A DNA stretch of 64,000 nt from assembly GCA_951812805.1 (NCBI GenBank), contig CATOSZ010000005.1, forward strand, positions 186,001-250,000, given 5' to 3'. The DNA comes from an uncultured Alphaproteobacteria bacterium (lineage in GTDB: Bacteria; Pseudomonadota; Alphaproteobacteria; GCA-2731375). Shown here in pieces: positions 1-8,791 of the stretch. The position numbers were made by a program, and so were the translations under genes. The stretch's first letter is position 1, and each line of letters begins with the position of its first letter. Below the pieces are notes generated by a model, which saw nothing but the letters and a program-made list of their open reading frames with translations, was not told where the DNA came from and did no database searches.

Positions 1-1477
1 CGGCATGGATATAGGAGATCTCCTTCAACTTCAGGGCCCCCTCCATCGCGATCGGAAAGTTCGTGCCGCGCCCGAGATAAAGGACATCGCGCGCCCGCGA
101 GATATCCAATGCCAAGCTCTCGAGGCCTTCGTCATCCGCCAAGAATTCCGCGACCCGGGCCGGGACTTCACTCACGGCCTGCACGAGTTCCGCTTCGCGC
201 TCGGCGGTCAAGGTGCCCCGTGCCCGTCCCATTGCAATCGCGAGGCACAGCAGGGTCGTCAGCTGCGTCGTAAACGCCTTGGTCGAGGCAACACCGATCT
301 CGGGGCCGGCGTGGGTTACCAACACATCGTCGCTTTCCCGTGCCATCGTGCTCTGGGGGACGTTGACCACGCTGATGATCGATTGACCGGACCGGCGCAC
401 CAGCCGCAACGCCTCCATCGTGTCCATGGTTTCGCCCGATTGCGAGACGAACAGGGAAACGCCGCTCGGCTCCAGCGGCGGCTCGCGATAACGGAACTCG
501 GAGGCGATATCGACGTCGACGGCGATGCGTGCCAGGGTCTCGAACCAATAGCGGGCGATCAGGCAGGCATAGTAGGACGTGCCGCATGCAACCAGGTTCA
601 ACCGCGAAATGGCGGTGGGATCGACCGACAAATCCGGCAGCGATACGCGCCGCTCGGCCTGATTGACGAAGGAATGCAGCGTATCGCCGATGACCGTCGG
701 CTGTTCGTGTATTTCCTTCAGCATGTAGTGGCGATGATTTCCTTTGCCGGTCAGGCCGGAGGATTCGCTCATGACATGGGTTTCACGGGTGACGACGTTG
801 CCCTCGCCGTCGCGAAACACCGCGCCGTCGCGACGCAGAACGACCCAGTCGCCTTCTTCGAGATAGCTCACTTCGCGCGTCAGGGACGACAGCGCCAGGG
901 CATCGGATCCGAGGTACATCTGGCCATCGCCGTGGCCAACGACCAGCGGGCAGCCGCGGCGCGCGCCGATCATGAGATCATGCTCGCCGTTGAAGATGAC
1001 CGCCAGCGCAAAGGCACCTTCCAACCGGGCGAAGGCCTCGCCCGCCGCCCGTACCGGCTCCATGCCGTTGTCGAGGTTGGCGGTGATGAGATGAGCGACC
1101 ACCTCGGTATCGGTTTCGGAGGAAAAGTTCGAACCGCGCGCCATCAGCTCCTGTCGGATCTCGCGGAAGTTCTCGATGATTCCGTTATGGACGATGGCGA
1201 CGCGGTCTGTGGCGTGGGGATGGGCGTTGTTCTCGGTCGGTGCCCCGTGGGTCGCCCAGCGCGTGTGACCGATGCCGACATCGCCCGGCAGCGGCTCGTC
1301 ATCCAGCCGGCTGGCCAGCCGATCCAACTTGCCTTCCGCACGACGACGATCGATGTGGCCGTTCACCAAGGTGGCGATACCCGCCGAGTCGTATCCTCGA
1401 TATTCAAGACGCCGCAACCCTTCGAGGATCGACGGCGAGACCTCACCCGCACCCAGAATCCCAATAATACCGCACAT
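1..1477 (-). CDS. glmS: Glutamine--fructose-6-phosphate aminotransferase (partial, C-terminus beyond window edge)
   Basis: Makes glucosamine-6-phosphate from fructose-6-phosphate and glutamine, the first committed step to UDP-GlcNAc. Read on the minus strand the protein begins MCGIIGILGAGEV, so Cys2 is the N-terminal nucleophile of the class II glutamine amidotransferase domain. About 492 residues lie inside the window against roughly 600 for the family, so the end of the second SIS (sugar isomerase) domain is missing at base 1. The start has a GGAAG ribosome site 7 bases upstream. It lies 39 bp downstream of glmU on the same strand, a common pairing because both enzymes serve UDP-GlcNAc synthesis. 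The long plus-strand frame over it is a shadow. Confidence 0.95.
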   Translation of the reverse strand, partial: MCGIIGILGAGEVSPSILEGLRRLEYRGYDSAGIATLVNGHIDRRRAEGKLDRLASRLDDEPLPGDVGIGHTRWATHGAPTENNAHPHATDRVAIVHNGIIENFREIRQELMARGSNFSSETDTEVVAHLITANLDNGMEPVRAAGEAFARLEGAFALAVIFNGEHDLMIGARRGCPLVVGHGDGQMYLGSDALALSSLTREVSYLEEGDWVVLRRDGAVFRDGEGNVVTRETHVMSESSGLTGKGNHRHYMLKEIHEQPTVIGDTLHSFVNQAERRVSLPDLSVDPTAISRLNLVACGTSYYACLIARYWFETLARIAVDVDIASEFRYREPPLEPSGVSLFVSQSGETMDTMEALRLVRRSGQSIISVVNVPQSTMARESDDVLVTHAGPEIGVASTKAFTTQLTTLLCLAIAMGRARGTLTAEREAELVQAVSEVPARVAEFLADDEGLESLALDISRARDVLYLGRGTNFPIAMEGALKLKEISYIHA

Positions 1478-1516
1478 GTTACGCTTCCAATTGCCCCAAA
1501 TTAATCGACACCGTTA

Positions 1517-2857
1517 TCACGACCCGGCCGCGCTTTGCTTACGCCGTCGCGCGGCATAATTCGGTATCGTCTTTTCGGCGGCACGGGTCAACATCAGATC
1601 GTCCGCCGCCACGTCGCGTGCCACCACGCTGCCGGCGCCGACGATCGCCCCGGCACCGACGGATACGGGTGCCACCAGGGCCGTGTTGGAGCCGATGAAC
1701 GCCCCCTCGCCGATGTCCGTGAAATGCTTCGCGTAGCCGTCGTAATTGCAAGTGATGGTCCCGGCCCCCACGTTAGCCCCGGCACCGACCCGCGCATCGC
1801 CGATATAGGTCAGATGATTGACCTTGGCGCCCGCCTCGACCCGTGCCTTCTTCACTTCGACGAAGTTGCCGATGCGCGCCTCCGGCCCAATGTGTGCCTC
1901 CGGGCGCAGGCGTGCATAAGGCCCGATGCTAGCGCCGTCTTCCACACGACATCCTTCGAGATGACTGAACGCGCGAATGTGGACGCCATCGCCGACCTCG
2001 ACGCCAGGCCCGAAATAGACGTTGGGCTCCACGACGACGTCGCGGCCGAGAACGGTATCGACCGAGAAATATACGCTCGCCGGATCCTCGAGGGTCGCGC
2101 CGCCGGCCATGGCAGCGGCCCTCAGCCGATCCTGTTGGACCGCTTCCGCCATCGCCAGCTCCGCGCGGGAATTGATCCCCATGACTTCCGTGGCCTCGGC
2201 GATCTCAAATCCGACGGCCCGTCCCTGCGCCCGTGCCACGCCGACCGCATCCGTCAGATAGAATTCGCCTTTTTCATTGTCGTTACCGATCCCGTCGAGA
2301 ATCGCCGGCAAAGCGGCACCATCGAACAGCATCAATCCCGAATTGCAGAGGCCGATCGCCCGCTGGCTCTCGTCCGCCTCGCCATGCTCGACGATCGCTT
2401 CGAGATGACCGTCGCCATCGCACACCAACCGCCCATAGGCCGCGGTATCCGCCGGCTCGAAGCCGAGGACGACGATGGCGGGATCCCGCCGCTCTCGCCG
2501 CGCCGCCAGCATGGCCCGGATCGTCCCGGCCGTTACCAACGGAGTGTCGACGAAGAGGACCATCACATCCCCCTCGCCCACCGCCAACGCCGCACGTGCC
2601 GCGCCGAGCGCATGGGCCGTGCCGAGTGGCGTCTCCTGCACGACGACCGAAACCCCCGCGGGCGCCGCCTGCGCGAGCGCGTCCCGGTTCTCAGGCGAGG
2701 CGACGAGAATGGTCTCGGACGGCGCCGCTTCCGCGACGGTCCGCAATACGTGATCCAACAGCGAAGCGCCGGCAATTCGGTGCAGCGGTTTCGCCAAAGC
2801 CGATTTCATTCGCGAACCAGCACCGGCGGCCAGGATGACAGCACGCCATTCTTGCAT
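1517..2857 (-). CDS. glmU: Bifunctional UDP-GlcNAc pyrophosphorylase / glucosamine-1-phosphate N-acetyltransferase
   Basis: Catalyses the last two cytoplasmic steps of UDP-N-acetylglucosamine synthesis: acetylation of glucosamine-1-phosphate, then uridylylation. The N-terminal nucleotidyltransferase domain (about residues 1-230) opens with the signature LAAGAGSRM followed by a KPLH segment. The C-terminal half shows hexapeptide left-handed beta-helix repeats (for example GPGVEVGDG, IGPYARLRPEA) and the acetyltransferase region with NYDG and GSNTALVAPV. At 446 aa it is close to the usual length of about 455. It is cotranscribed toward glmS and divergent from gph. Confidence 0.96.
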   Translation of the reverse strand: MQEWRAVILAAGAGSRMKSALAKPLHRIAGASLLDHVLRTVAEAAPSETILVASPENRDALAQAAPAGVSVVVQETPLGTAHALGAARAALAVGEGDVMVLFVDTPLVTAGTIRAMLAARRERRDPAIVVLGFEPADTAAYGRLVCDGDGHLEAIVEHGEADESQRAIGLCNSGLMLFDGAALPAILDGIGNDNEKGEFYLTDAVGVARAQGRAVGFEIAEATEVMGINSRAELAMAEAVQQDRLRAAAMAGGATLEDPASVYFSVDTVLGRDVVVEPNVYFGPGVEVGDGVHIRAFSHLEGCRVEDGASIGPYARLRPEAHIGPEARIGNFVEVKKARVEAGAKVNHLTYIGDARVGAGANVGAGTITCNYDGYAKHFTDIGEGAFIGSNTALVAPVSVGAGAIVGAGSVVARDVAADDLMLTRAAEKTIPNYAARRRKQSAAGS

Positions 2858-3039
2858 CAGCTAACTCTTTGCCCCACAACAGCTATCGACGATTCAGCAA
2901 CCCACCATGCCATAGCGACCAGCGGCGGGCAAAATCAAATCCGACGACAAGTCGCAACCGCATTTGCGGGCGGGGATACTTTGACGGCGAGGTCCGCCGA
3001 CGTGTATGCGTGAGCCGCTTGGAAGCAGGAGTTGACGAC

Positions 3040-3717
3040 ATGGCCTGGCGGCGGCGTTTCGACGCCCTTCTCTTCGACCTCGACGGCACGTTGGTCGAAA
3101 CCGCGCCGGATCTGGCGGGCGCACTGAACCATACGCTGGCGAGCGCCGGCCTGCCGACCGTGACCCTGGCGGACGTCAGGCACATGATCGGCGACGGTGC
3201 CCGCGCCCTGCTCTCCCGCGGGATTGCGGCCGCGGGCCGGGAGGTCGACGACGATCAGCTCAGCGAATGGTTCGACCGGCTGCTGGAGCACTACTGGCAT
3301 CATGTCGCCGATACCAGCCACCCCTTTCCCAATGTCGTGCGGGAGTTGGAGGGGCTGCGGGCCCGGGGCGCAAAGCTCGGCGTTTGCACCAACAAGCCCA
3401 TCGCGCTCACCGAGAAGTTGATGGCGGAACTCGACCTCGCCCGCCATTTCGGCGCCATGCTCGGTGGCGACAGTCTGCCGGTGCGCAAGCCCGATCCCGC
3501 CCATCTGTTGGAGACGTTGCGTCGTCTCGACGTCGCCCCGGACCGCGCGGTCATGATCGGCGACTCGGGCAACGACGTCGCCGCCGCCCGCAACGCCGGC
3601 CTGCCGGTCGTCGTGGTCTCCTTCGGCTATACCGCCGTCCCCCCGGCCGACCTCGGCGCGGACATCCTGATCGACGACTTCGCCGAGTTGCCGGCCGCCC
3701 TCGACCGCCTCGCTTGA
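3040..3717 (+). CDS. gph: Phosphoglycolate phosphatase (HAD superfamily)
   Basis: A 225-aa HAD hydrolase predicted to dephosphorylate 2-phosphoglycolate, formed in DNA repair or oxygenase reactions. Motif I is FDLDGTLVE (residues 11-19) with the nucleophilic aspartate. The conserved Lys of motif III lies in the RKPDPAH segment, and motif IV is GDSGNDVAAARNAG. I chose the ATG at 3040 because AGGAG lies 8 bases upstream and the protein then begins just before motif I. An upstream in-frame start near 2869 would add an unrelated basic extension over the glmU promoter region. Other HAD phosphatases share these motifs, so the exact substrate is inferred. Confidence 0.88.
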   Translation: MAWRRRFDALLFDLDGTLVETAPDLAGALNHTLASAGLPTVTLADVRHMIGDGARALLSRGIAAAGREVDDDQLSEWFDRLLEHYWHHVADTSHPFPNVVRELEGLRARGAKLGVCTNKPIALTEKLMAELDLARHFGAMLGGDSLPVRKPDPAHLLETLRRLDVAPDRAVMIGDSGNDVAAARNAGLPVVVVSFGYTAVPPADLGADILIDDFAELPAALDRLA

Positions 3718-3772
3718 CAGGCCCGTCCGCCACTTCTATAGTGACGTCGGGTGCCGGCGGGATCGCCGGCCG

Positions 3773-3849
3773 GGGCGCGTAGCTCAGCTGGTTAGAGCGC
3801 TACGTTCACATCGTAGAGGTCCCCAGTTCGAGTCTGGGCGCGCCCACCA
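3773..3849 (+). tRNA. tRNA-Val (anticodon CAC)
   Basis: A 77-nt cloverleaf with acceptor GGGCGCG pairing with CGCGCCC, discriminator A and an encoded CCA at 3847-3849. The D arm contains AGCTCAGCTGGTTAGAGC. The anticodon stem CTACG/CGTAG encloses the loop TTCACAT, giving anticodon CAC, which reads the valine codon GUG. The T arm is CCCAG-TTCGAGT-CTGGG. It sits between gph and surE. Confidence 0.97.
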
Positions 3850-3890
3850 TTCTTCGTCTGCGGGTCGCCGGCCCGCCAACCCGACCCGCT

Positions 3891-3927
3891 GGTTCCGGGT
3901 TCGAGTTTGCTCTCGCACCCTCCACCA
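3891..3927 (+). other. tRNA-3'-end-like sequence (possible degenerate tRNA relic)
   Basis: About 40 bp after tRNA-Val there is a TTCGAGT T-loop-like heptamer followed 19 bases later by CTCCACCA, resembling the 3' end of a tRNA. The flanking bases do not form a convincing T stem and no 5' half is visible, so this is not a functional tRNA. It may be a decayed tRNA, an old integration scar or coincidence. Confidence 0.25.
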
Positions 3928-3969
3928 TTTTCTCTCGACAATCGATATTCCGAGAGCCACGGCGAGTCC

Positions 3970-4746
3970 ATGACCACCCTGAATTCCACTCGAATCCTAA
4001 TCTGCAACGACGACGGCATCGAGGCCCCGGGTCTCGCCTTGCTGGCCGAGGCCGCCCGCGCGTTCACCGACGATGTCTGGATCGTGGCGCCGCGGACCAA
4101 TCAGAGCGCCCGCGGCCGGGCCTTTTCCGTCCGCACGACGGTCTATGCGAGAAAGCAGGCGGAGAGGGAATACGCCGTCGACGGCACGCCGGCCGACTGC
4201 GCAATTCTGGGACTGAACGGATTGATCCCCGGACGCTGCCCCGATCTCGTGTTGAGCGGCGTCAACGAGGGGGCCAATCTCGGCGAGGAGATTCCCTCCT
4301 CCGGCACCGTCGGGGCCTGCCTGCAGGCCGGCGACCAGGGCGTCCGCGCAATCGCCTTCAGCCAGTTCGGCGCCTATCACGATACCGGGCCGGCCGCCTG
4401 GGCGACGGCGCGGGAGTGGCTGCCGCGGCTGTTGCCCGACCTCGTCGCCAGACTCGACGACGAGAGCCCGGTGCTGAACGTCAACTTCCCGCCAGGCGCC
4501 GTATCGGGCGTCCGCGCCACACCGGTGGGACGGCGGCCAGGCCCGGTCCGGATCGAGCCGCGCCCTCCCGCTCCGGATGGCCGCGTGGGTTTCTATGTGG
4601 ACGAGCTCCGCCCCGACGCGGCAAGCACGTTGGAAAGTGACATCGGCTTGCTGTTGGGCGGCTTCGTTACCGTGACCCCACTCAGCGCCGATCCGACCGC
4701 GACAGCGTCCCTCGGGCGGCTCGGGCGACGATTGAACCGGGATTAG
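3970..4746 (+). CDS. surE: 5'/3'-nucleotidase SurE
   Basis: A metal-dependent nucleoside-monophosphate phosphatase of 258 aa, near the family norm. The N-terminal metal site is clear in ILICNDDGIEAPG, and the active-site segments SGVNEGANLGEE and SSGTVGA follow. The ATG at 3970 was chosen because translation then reaches the NDDG motif after 12 residues as in other SurE proteins; a farther upstream in-frame start would extend into the tRNA-like sequence. Its stop overlaps the end of the convergent fliL-like gene by 4 bp. Confidence 0.93.
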   Translation: MTTLNSTRILICNDDGIEAPGLALLAEAARAFTDDVWIVAPRTNQSARGRAFSVRTTVYARKQAEREYAVDGTPADCAILGLNGLIPGRCPDLVLSGVNEGANLGEEIPSSGTVGACLQAGDQGVRAIAFSQFGAYHDTGPAAWATAREWLPRLLPDLVARLDDESPVLNVNFPPGAVSGVRATPVGRRPGPVRIEPRPPAPDGRVGFYVDELRPDAASTLESDIGLLLGGFVTVTPLSADPTATASLGRLGRRLNRD

Positions 4747-5204
4747 TTGATCCGCACCGCGGCGACCACCAGGACGTCGGTCACCGCCTCGTTTCGCGTC
4801 GTATCCCGGACGATCTTCAGCATCCGGCCCTTGACCTCGCCCAGGTCGAAGCGCGCGGTCTTCTTGTCCCGACGCAAGGGGTTCTGGTGTAACTCACGCA
4901 GCATCGCATCGCGCATGCGGGGCATGAAGCGGGCGATGTGCTCCTTCTCCGTCTGTTCCGACACCTCGATGGACAAGGTCAGCAGAACGTTGAAGAGGAT
5001 GCGGTTACCCTCCGACACCGGTGCGGCCAGCGGCTTGAGCTCGATATACGAAACGTCCTTCTCGGCTACCGGTTCCGGCTCCGCCTTGGCCTTGGCCTCG
5101 GCATCACCGCCGCCGAACAGGCCCATAGCGAACATGGCACCGGCCCCGCCGCCGCCCAGCAGCAACAGACCCAAAAGCCCAAAGATCAACAGCTTCTTGT
5201 TCAA
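4743..5204 (-). CDS. FliL-like flagellar basal-body-associated protein
   Basis: Single-pass membrane protein. A short basic start (NKK) is followed by a glycine/leucine transmembrane helix (LLIFGLLGLLLLGGGG), an acidic Ala/Glu/Lys linker and a periplasmic domain with the pattern expected of FliL (YIELKPLAAPV, then ILFNVLLTLSIEVS). FliL family members sit at the stator-basal body interface. The frame is open up to a GTG at 5267, but that start has no ribosome site. A TTG at 5204, with GGAG about 10 bases upstream, gives the usual short cytoplasmic tail, so I prefer it. FliL is a divergent family and no flagellar genes are adjacent, so the name is tentative. Confidence 0.6.
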   Translation of the reverse strand: MNKKLLIFGLLGLLLLGGGGAGAMFAMGLFGGGDAEAKAKAEPEPVAEKDVSYIELKPLAAPVSEGNRILFNVLLTLSIEVSEQTEKEHIARFMPRMRDAMLRELHQNPLRRDKKTARFDLGEVKGRMLKIVRDTTRNEAVTDVLVVAAVRIN

Positions 5205-5286
5205 CGGACGCGCGCTCCGATCCGGCGGGCGGTATGCCACACCGAAGACGAGTCTGCCGTAAATCACCTAAGAGAAGGTTACCGCT

Positions 5287-6255
5287 TCAATCCGATGCCG
5301 AATCGACGAAATGCCGCCAGCCCGCTTGGTCGAGATCGAGGATTCCGCCCGCCTCATCAAGGATGCGCACCCCCGATCCGGTGTCGGCGCGACCGATTTC
5401 GCTCAGTAGGGCGTCGTCGCCGAGGCCGGCCGGACTGGCGACCAGAAGTTCGTAGTCGTCGCCGCCGCCCAGAACCGCGGGCCAGAGATCGGGCCTGGCC
5501 TCGAGCGCCCGCTTCGCGGCCGGCGAGAGCGGCAAGCGGCCACGTTCAATGACCACCCCCACGCCCGAGGCCCGCGCCATATGGCCCGCGTCCTGCGCCA
5601 GCCCGTCCGAGACATCCATGGCGGCATTCGCGCGGCCGACGAGACGCGCGGCGAGCTCGACGCGCGGTTCCGGCAGCCGGTAGCGCCGGGCGAGAAACGT
5701 CCGATCGTCCTCCGCCAGCAGGTCGTCCAGCTCGCCCGTGGCGGCGGCCAAACCGAGGGCGCCATCGCCGAGCGTGCCCGACAGATAGAGACGATCGCCC
5801 GGTTGCGCACCGTTCCGCCGCAGTGCGCAGCCCGCCGGGACGCGGCCCAGCATCGTTGCGGTAAAACATGCGGGGCCGGGCGTCGCGACCGTGTCGCCGC
5901 CCAAGAGGGCGAGGCCGAAGGACACTTGGTCCACCGCCAGTCCCGCGGCGAAGCCGGCGATCCAGGCCTCGTCGACGTCACGCGGAAACGCCGTCGTCAA
6001 CAGATAGCCGAACGGCGCCGCCCCCATGCCGGCCAGGTCGGAAAGATTGACCCGAAGCAGCTTGCGCGCCACGAGATCGGGCGGGTCGTCGGGCAGGAAA
6101 TGCACGCCGGCGACGATGGCATCGACGGTGGTGACGACCTCCTCGCCCGGATCCACACGAAACAAAGCGGCGTCGTCCAACAGGCCCAGGGCACCCGGGT
6201 CCGTCGCCAAAGGGGCGAAGTGACGGCGGATGAGATCGAACTCGTCGCCGCTCAT
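5287..6255 (-). CDS. thiL: Thiamine-monophosphate kinase
   Basis: Phosphorylates thiamine monophosphate to thiamine diphosphate, the last step of the cofactor pathway. The 322-aa protein has the PurM/ThiL-type N-terminal pattern: GLLDDAALF and TVDAIVAGVHF (metal and ATP binding), then VNLSDLAGMGA. The C-terminal half has MDVSDGLAQDAGHMA and GGGDDYELL. It starts with a 4-bp ATGA overlap with nusB, as in many alphaproteobacteria, so it belongs to the rib-nusB operon. Confidence 0.95.
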   Translation of the reverse strand: MSGDEFDLIRRHFAPLATDPGALGLLDDAALFRVDPGEEVVTTVDAIVAGVHFLPDDPPDLVARKLLRVNLSDLAGMGAAPFGYLLTTAFPRDVDEAWIAGFAAGLAVDQVSFGLALLGGDTVATPGPACFTATMLGRVPAGCALRRNGAQPGDRLYLSGTLGDGALGLAAATGELDDLLAEDDRTFLARRYRLPEPRVELAARLVGRANAAMDVSDGLAQDAGHMARASGVGVVIERGRLPLSPAAKRALEARPDLWPAVLGGGDDYELLVASPAGLGDDALLSEIGRADTGSGVRILDEAGGILDLDQAGWRHFVDSASD

Positions 6256-6767
6256 GACGGTTTGGCGGAAACGAACTCCTCCGCCCTCAACCCCCGGGCA
6301 ATGCGGTCGAGCACCGCGTTGGCGAACTTCGGCTCCTCGCCCGCGAAATAGGCATGCGCCGCCTCGACATATTCGTTGATCGTCGCGCGGGCCGGTACGT
6401 CGTCGCGCAACATCAACTCGTAGACCCCGGCCCTGAGGATGGCGCGCATGACGGTTTCAAGTCGCTCGAGCCGCCATCCGGCACTGAGCGCGCCGGAAAT
6501 CCGCTCGTCCACCTCGACCCCGCGCAGACAGGCGCCGCGCACCAGGTCGGAAAAGAAATTGCCGTCCATCTCCGGCGTTTCCTGGTCTTCGATCATCGGG
6601 CCATGGCGATGGCGGAGAAATTCCAGGATCGTGCTCTCGGGCTCGTCGCCCGCGAGTTCGATCTGATAGAGGGCCTGCACCGCGGCAAGGCGCGCCGCAC
6701 GGCGCGGGCCAAATCCGGCGCTACCGTCGTCACCGCCTTCGGAGGAAGCTTCGCGCCCCCCGCTCAT
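6252..6767 (-). CDS. nusB: Transcription antitermination factor NusB
   Basis: 171-aa all-helical RNA-binding protein that joins NusE (ribosomal protein S10) on boxA in rRNA antitermination. Recognisable segments are ARLAAVQALYQIELAG at the N-terminus and the C-terminal VYELMLRDDVPARATINEYVEAA region ending in FANAVLDRIA. It overlaps ribH by 4 bp upstream and thiL by 4 bp downstream, so the three are translationally coupled. Confidence 0.94.
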   Translation of the reverse strand: MSGGREASSEGGDDGSAGFGPRRAARLAAVQALYQIELAGDEPESTILEFLRHRHGPMIEDQETPEMDGNFFSDLVRGACLRGVEVDERISGALSAGWRLERLETVMRAILRAGVYELMLRDDVPARATINEYVEAAHAYFAGEEPKFANAVLDRIARGLRAEEFVSAKPS

Positions 6768-7228
6768 CGCGGGTGGAAGCCGAAGTGGCGTTTCAGATCG
6801 ACCATCCGCATTGCGGCCCGCGCGGCATCTGCGCCCTTGTTCTTGCCGTCGACGCGGGCCCGTTCCCAGGCCTGCTCGCGGGTTTCCGTCGTCAGGATGC
6901 CGTAGCCGAGCGCGATGGTGTATTGCATCGAGAGGTCCATCAGCGCCCGGGCGCTCTCGCCGCAGACATAGTCGTAGTGAGTGGTCTCGCCGCGGATGAC
7001 GCAGCCGAGCGCGACATAGGCGTCGTAGCGCCGGCGCGCGCCGACCAGATGCATGCCCTTGATGGCGAAGCGGATCGCCGCCGGAATCTCGAAGGTCCCC
7101 GGCACCGCCAGCCGCTCATGCGTCGCGCCGGCGGCCTCGATCTCGGCGGTGGCGCCCTTCACCATCTCGTCGGCGATGTCTTCGTAGAAGCGGGCCTCGA
7201 CGATCAATACGTGCGGTGTGTCGTCCAT
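6764..7228 (-). CDS. ribH: 6,7-dimethyl-8-ribityllumazine synthase
   Basis: Condenses 5-amino-6-ribitylamino-uracil with 3,4-dihydroxy-2-butanone 4-phosphate to give the riboflavin precursor. At 154 aa it has the usual length. Motifs include VPGTFEIPAAI, ALGCVIRGETTHYDYVC (catalytic His in the loop) and the C-terminal DGKNKGADAARAA. The ATG at 7228 has GAGGTG upstream. The IS1182 element ends only a few bases beyond that ribosome site; the frame continues artificially into the IS and those extra residues should be ignored. It is now separated from ribB by the 1.5-kb element. Confidence 0.95.
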   Translation of the reverse strand: MDDTPHVLIVEARFYEDIADEMVKGATAEIEAAGATHERLAVPGTFEIPAAIRFAIKGMHLVGARRRYDAYVALGCVIRGETTHYDYVCGESARALMDLSMQYTIALGYGILTTETREQAWERARVDGKNKGADAARAAMRMVDLKRHFGFHPR

Positions 7229-7239
7229 GTCCGGCACCT

Positions 7240-8791
7240 CTAGCAGCCTGTCGGACTTGAGCCGAGTTTCGAGATGAGATTCACTGTCACGGTCTGATTC
7301 TCTCCTGCGCGGTGATTTTGTGATGAGCAACTTTCGACAGGTTGACCGGGAGACCAGCTATCTTCTGCCGCCTTCGGTGGACGAATGGCTGCCTGATCGT
7401 CATCTGGCGCGCTTCGTGGTCGATGTGCTGGAGCAGCTGGATCTCTCTGCGTTCGTGAAGGCCTATCGTGGTTCGGGCTCGGCGGCGCATCACCCGAGCG
7501 TCCTGCTGGGCCTGCTGATCTACGGCTACGCGACGGGGGTGCATTCCAGCCGGAAGCTGGAGCGGGCGAGCTATGATTCGGTGGCCTTCCGCTTCATCGC
7601 GGCAAACGACCACCCCGACCACGACACGATCGCCACGTTCCGCCGTCGCTTCCTGCCGCTGATCGAGGGGCTGTTCGTGCAGGTTCTGCTGCTGGCGCGG
7701 CAGGCCGGCATGCTGCAACTGGGCACGGTGGCGCTGGACGGGACGAAGATCCATGCCGACGCGAGCCGGCACAGCGCCCTGTCGTGGCAGCGTGCGGGCG
7801 AGATCGAAGCCCGGCTGCGGGCCGAGGTGGCGGAGTTGATGGCGTTGGCGGAAGCGGCGGACCGGTCCGAGGTTCCCGACGGCATGAGCGTGCCGGAGGA
7901 GCTGGCACGGCGCGAGGACCGGCTGGCGGCGATCGCCGCGGCGAAGGCGGAGATCGAGGCGCGGGCGGCCGAGCGTCATGCGCGGGAGCAGGCGGAGTAC
8001 GAAGAGAAGCTGGCAGCCCGCGAGGCGAAGGAAACGCGGACCGGCCGCAAGCCGGGCGGGCGGCCACCGAAGCCGCCGGAGCCGGGGCCACGGGCGAAGG
8101 ACCAGGTCAACCTGACGGACCCGGACTCGCGCATCATGCCGGTGGCCGGCGGCGGCTTCGAGCAGTGCTACAACGCCCAGGCTGCGGTGGCCGCCGGCAG
8201 CCTGCTGGTGGTCAGCGCCGACGTGGTGCAGGCGGCGAACGACAAGCAGCAGATCGAACCGACGCTCGAAGCACTCGCCGGCCTGCCGGACGGGCTTGGC
8301 GAGGTCGAGACCCTGTTGGCGGACAGCGGCTACTTCAGCCAGGCCAACGTCGAGGCCTGCGGGGAAGCGGAGATCGCGCCGCTGATCGCGCTCGGCCGGG
8401 AGCACCACCATCTTTCCTGGCGGGACCGCTTCGCCGAGGCGCCGCCAGCGCCCGAGGATCCGACGCCGCTCGAGGCGATGTGCCATCGCCTGGCCACACC
8501 CGAGGGCCGGGCGCTCTACGCGCTTCGCAAGCAGACGCCGGAGCCGGTGTTCGGCATCATCAAATCGGTGATGGGCTTGCGTCAGTTCAGCCTGCGCGGC
8601 CTCGACAAGGCGAAGGGGGAATGGACCTTGGCCACGCTCTCCTGGAACATCAAGCGGATGTTCGTCCTCAGCCACGCCTGAACGGGCGGGCCAACCCGCG
8701 TTCGCAACTTCATGGGGGTAAATCCATGACATCGACGCCCGCCAAGCCAATCTTACCAATCCTTGCATGCCCGAGTCCGACAGGCTGCTAG
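7240..8791 (+). mobile_element. IS1182-family insertion sequence, copy 1
   Basis: Element body 7244-8787 (1544 bp), flanked by a CTAG direct repeat at 7240-7243 and 8788-8791. Ends are inverted repeats starting CAGCCTGTCGGACT, diverging after 14 bases. It contains one transposase gene. An apparently identical copy of the same length lies in the opposite orientation at 61238-62789. It interrupts the riboflavin operon between ribB and ribH and inserts its gene antisense to the operon. Confidence 0.93.
7323..8681 (+). CDS. IS1182-family transposase (DDE type)
   Basis: 452-aa transposase with the N-terminal DUF772-like region (LLPPSVDEWLPDRHLARFV, then HPSVLLGLLIYGYATG), typical of IS1182. A long helical linker (about residues 150-240) rich in Glu/Ala/Arg precedes the catalytic core, where LLADSGYFSQ carries an expected catalytic aspartate. 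The C-terminal segment RKQTPEPVFGIIKSVMGLRQF carries the expected glutamate. A GTG lies immediately upstream of the chosen ATG. The frame is intact, so the element could be active. Confidence 0.92.
   Translation: MSNFRQVDRETSYLLPPSVDEWLPDRHLARFVVDVLEQLDLSAFVKAYRGSGSAAHHPSVLLGLLIYGYATGVHSSRKLERASYDSVAFRFIAANDHPDHDTIATFRRRFLPLIEGLFVQVLLLARQAGMLQLGTVALDGTKIHADASRHSALSWQRAGEIEARLRAEVAELMALAEAADRSEVPDGMSVPEELARREDRLAAIAAAKAEIEARAAERHAREQAEYEEKLAAREAKETRTGRKPGGRPPKPPEPGPRAKDQVNLTDPDSRIMPVAGGGFEQCYNAQAAVAAGSLLVVSADVVQAANDKQQIEPTLEALAGLPDGLGEVETLLADSGYFSQANVEACGEAEIAPLIALGREHHHLSWRDRFAEAPPAPEDPTPLEAMCHRLATPEGRALYALRKQTPEPVFGIIKSVMGLRQFSLRGLDKAKGEWTLATLSWNIKRMFVLSHA

Noticed and set aside
5-1504. Long plus-strand open frame over glmS
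   Set aside because: It is the antisense shadow of glmS. The minus strand encodes a clear GlmS N-terminus with Cys2, and the plus-strand translation resembles nothing.
3792-4100. 102-aa minus frame ending in RAQTRTGDLYD over tRNA-Val
   Set aside because: This is the familiar spurious translation of the reverse strand of a tRNA-Val gene plus the surE start.
7240-7330. N-terminal extension of ribH into the IS
   Set aside because: The extra residues are encoded by the IS end; ribH has its own ATG and GAGGTG site at the normal family start.
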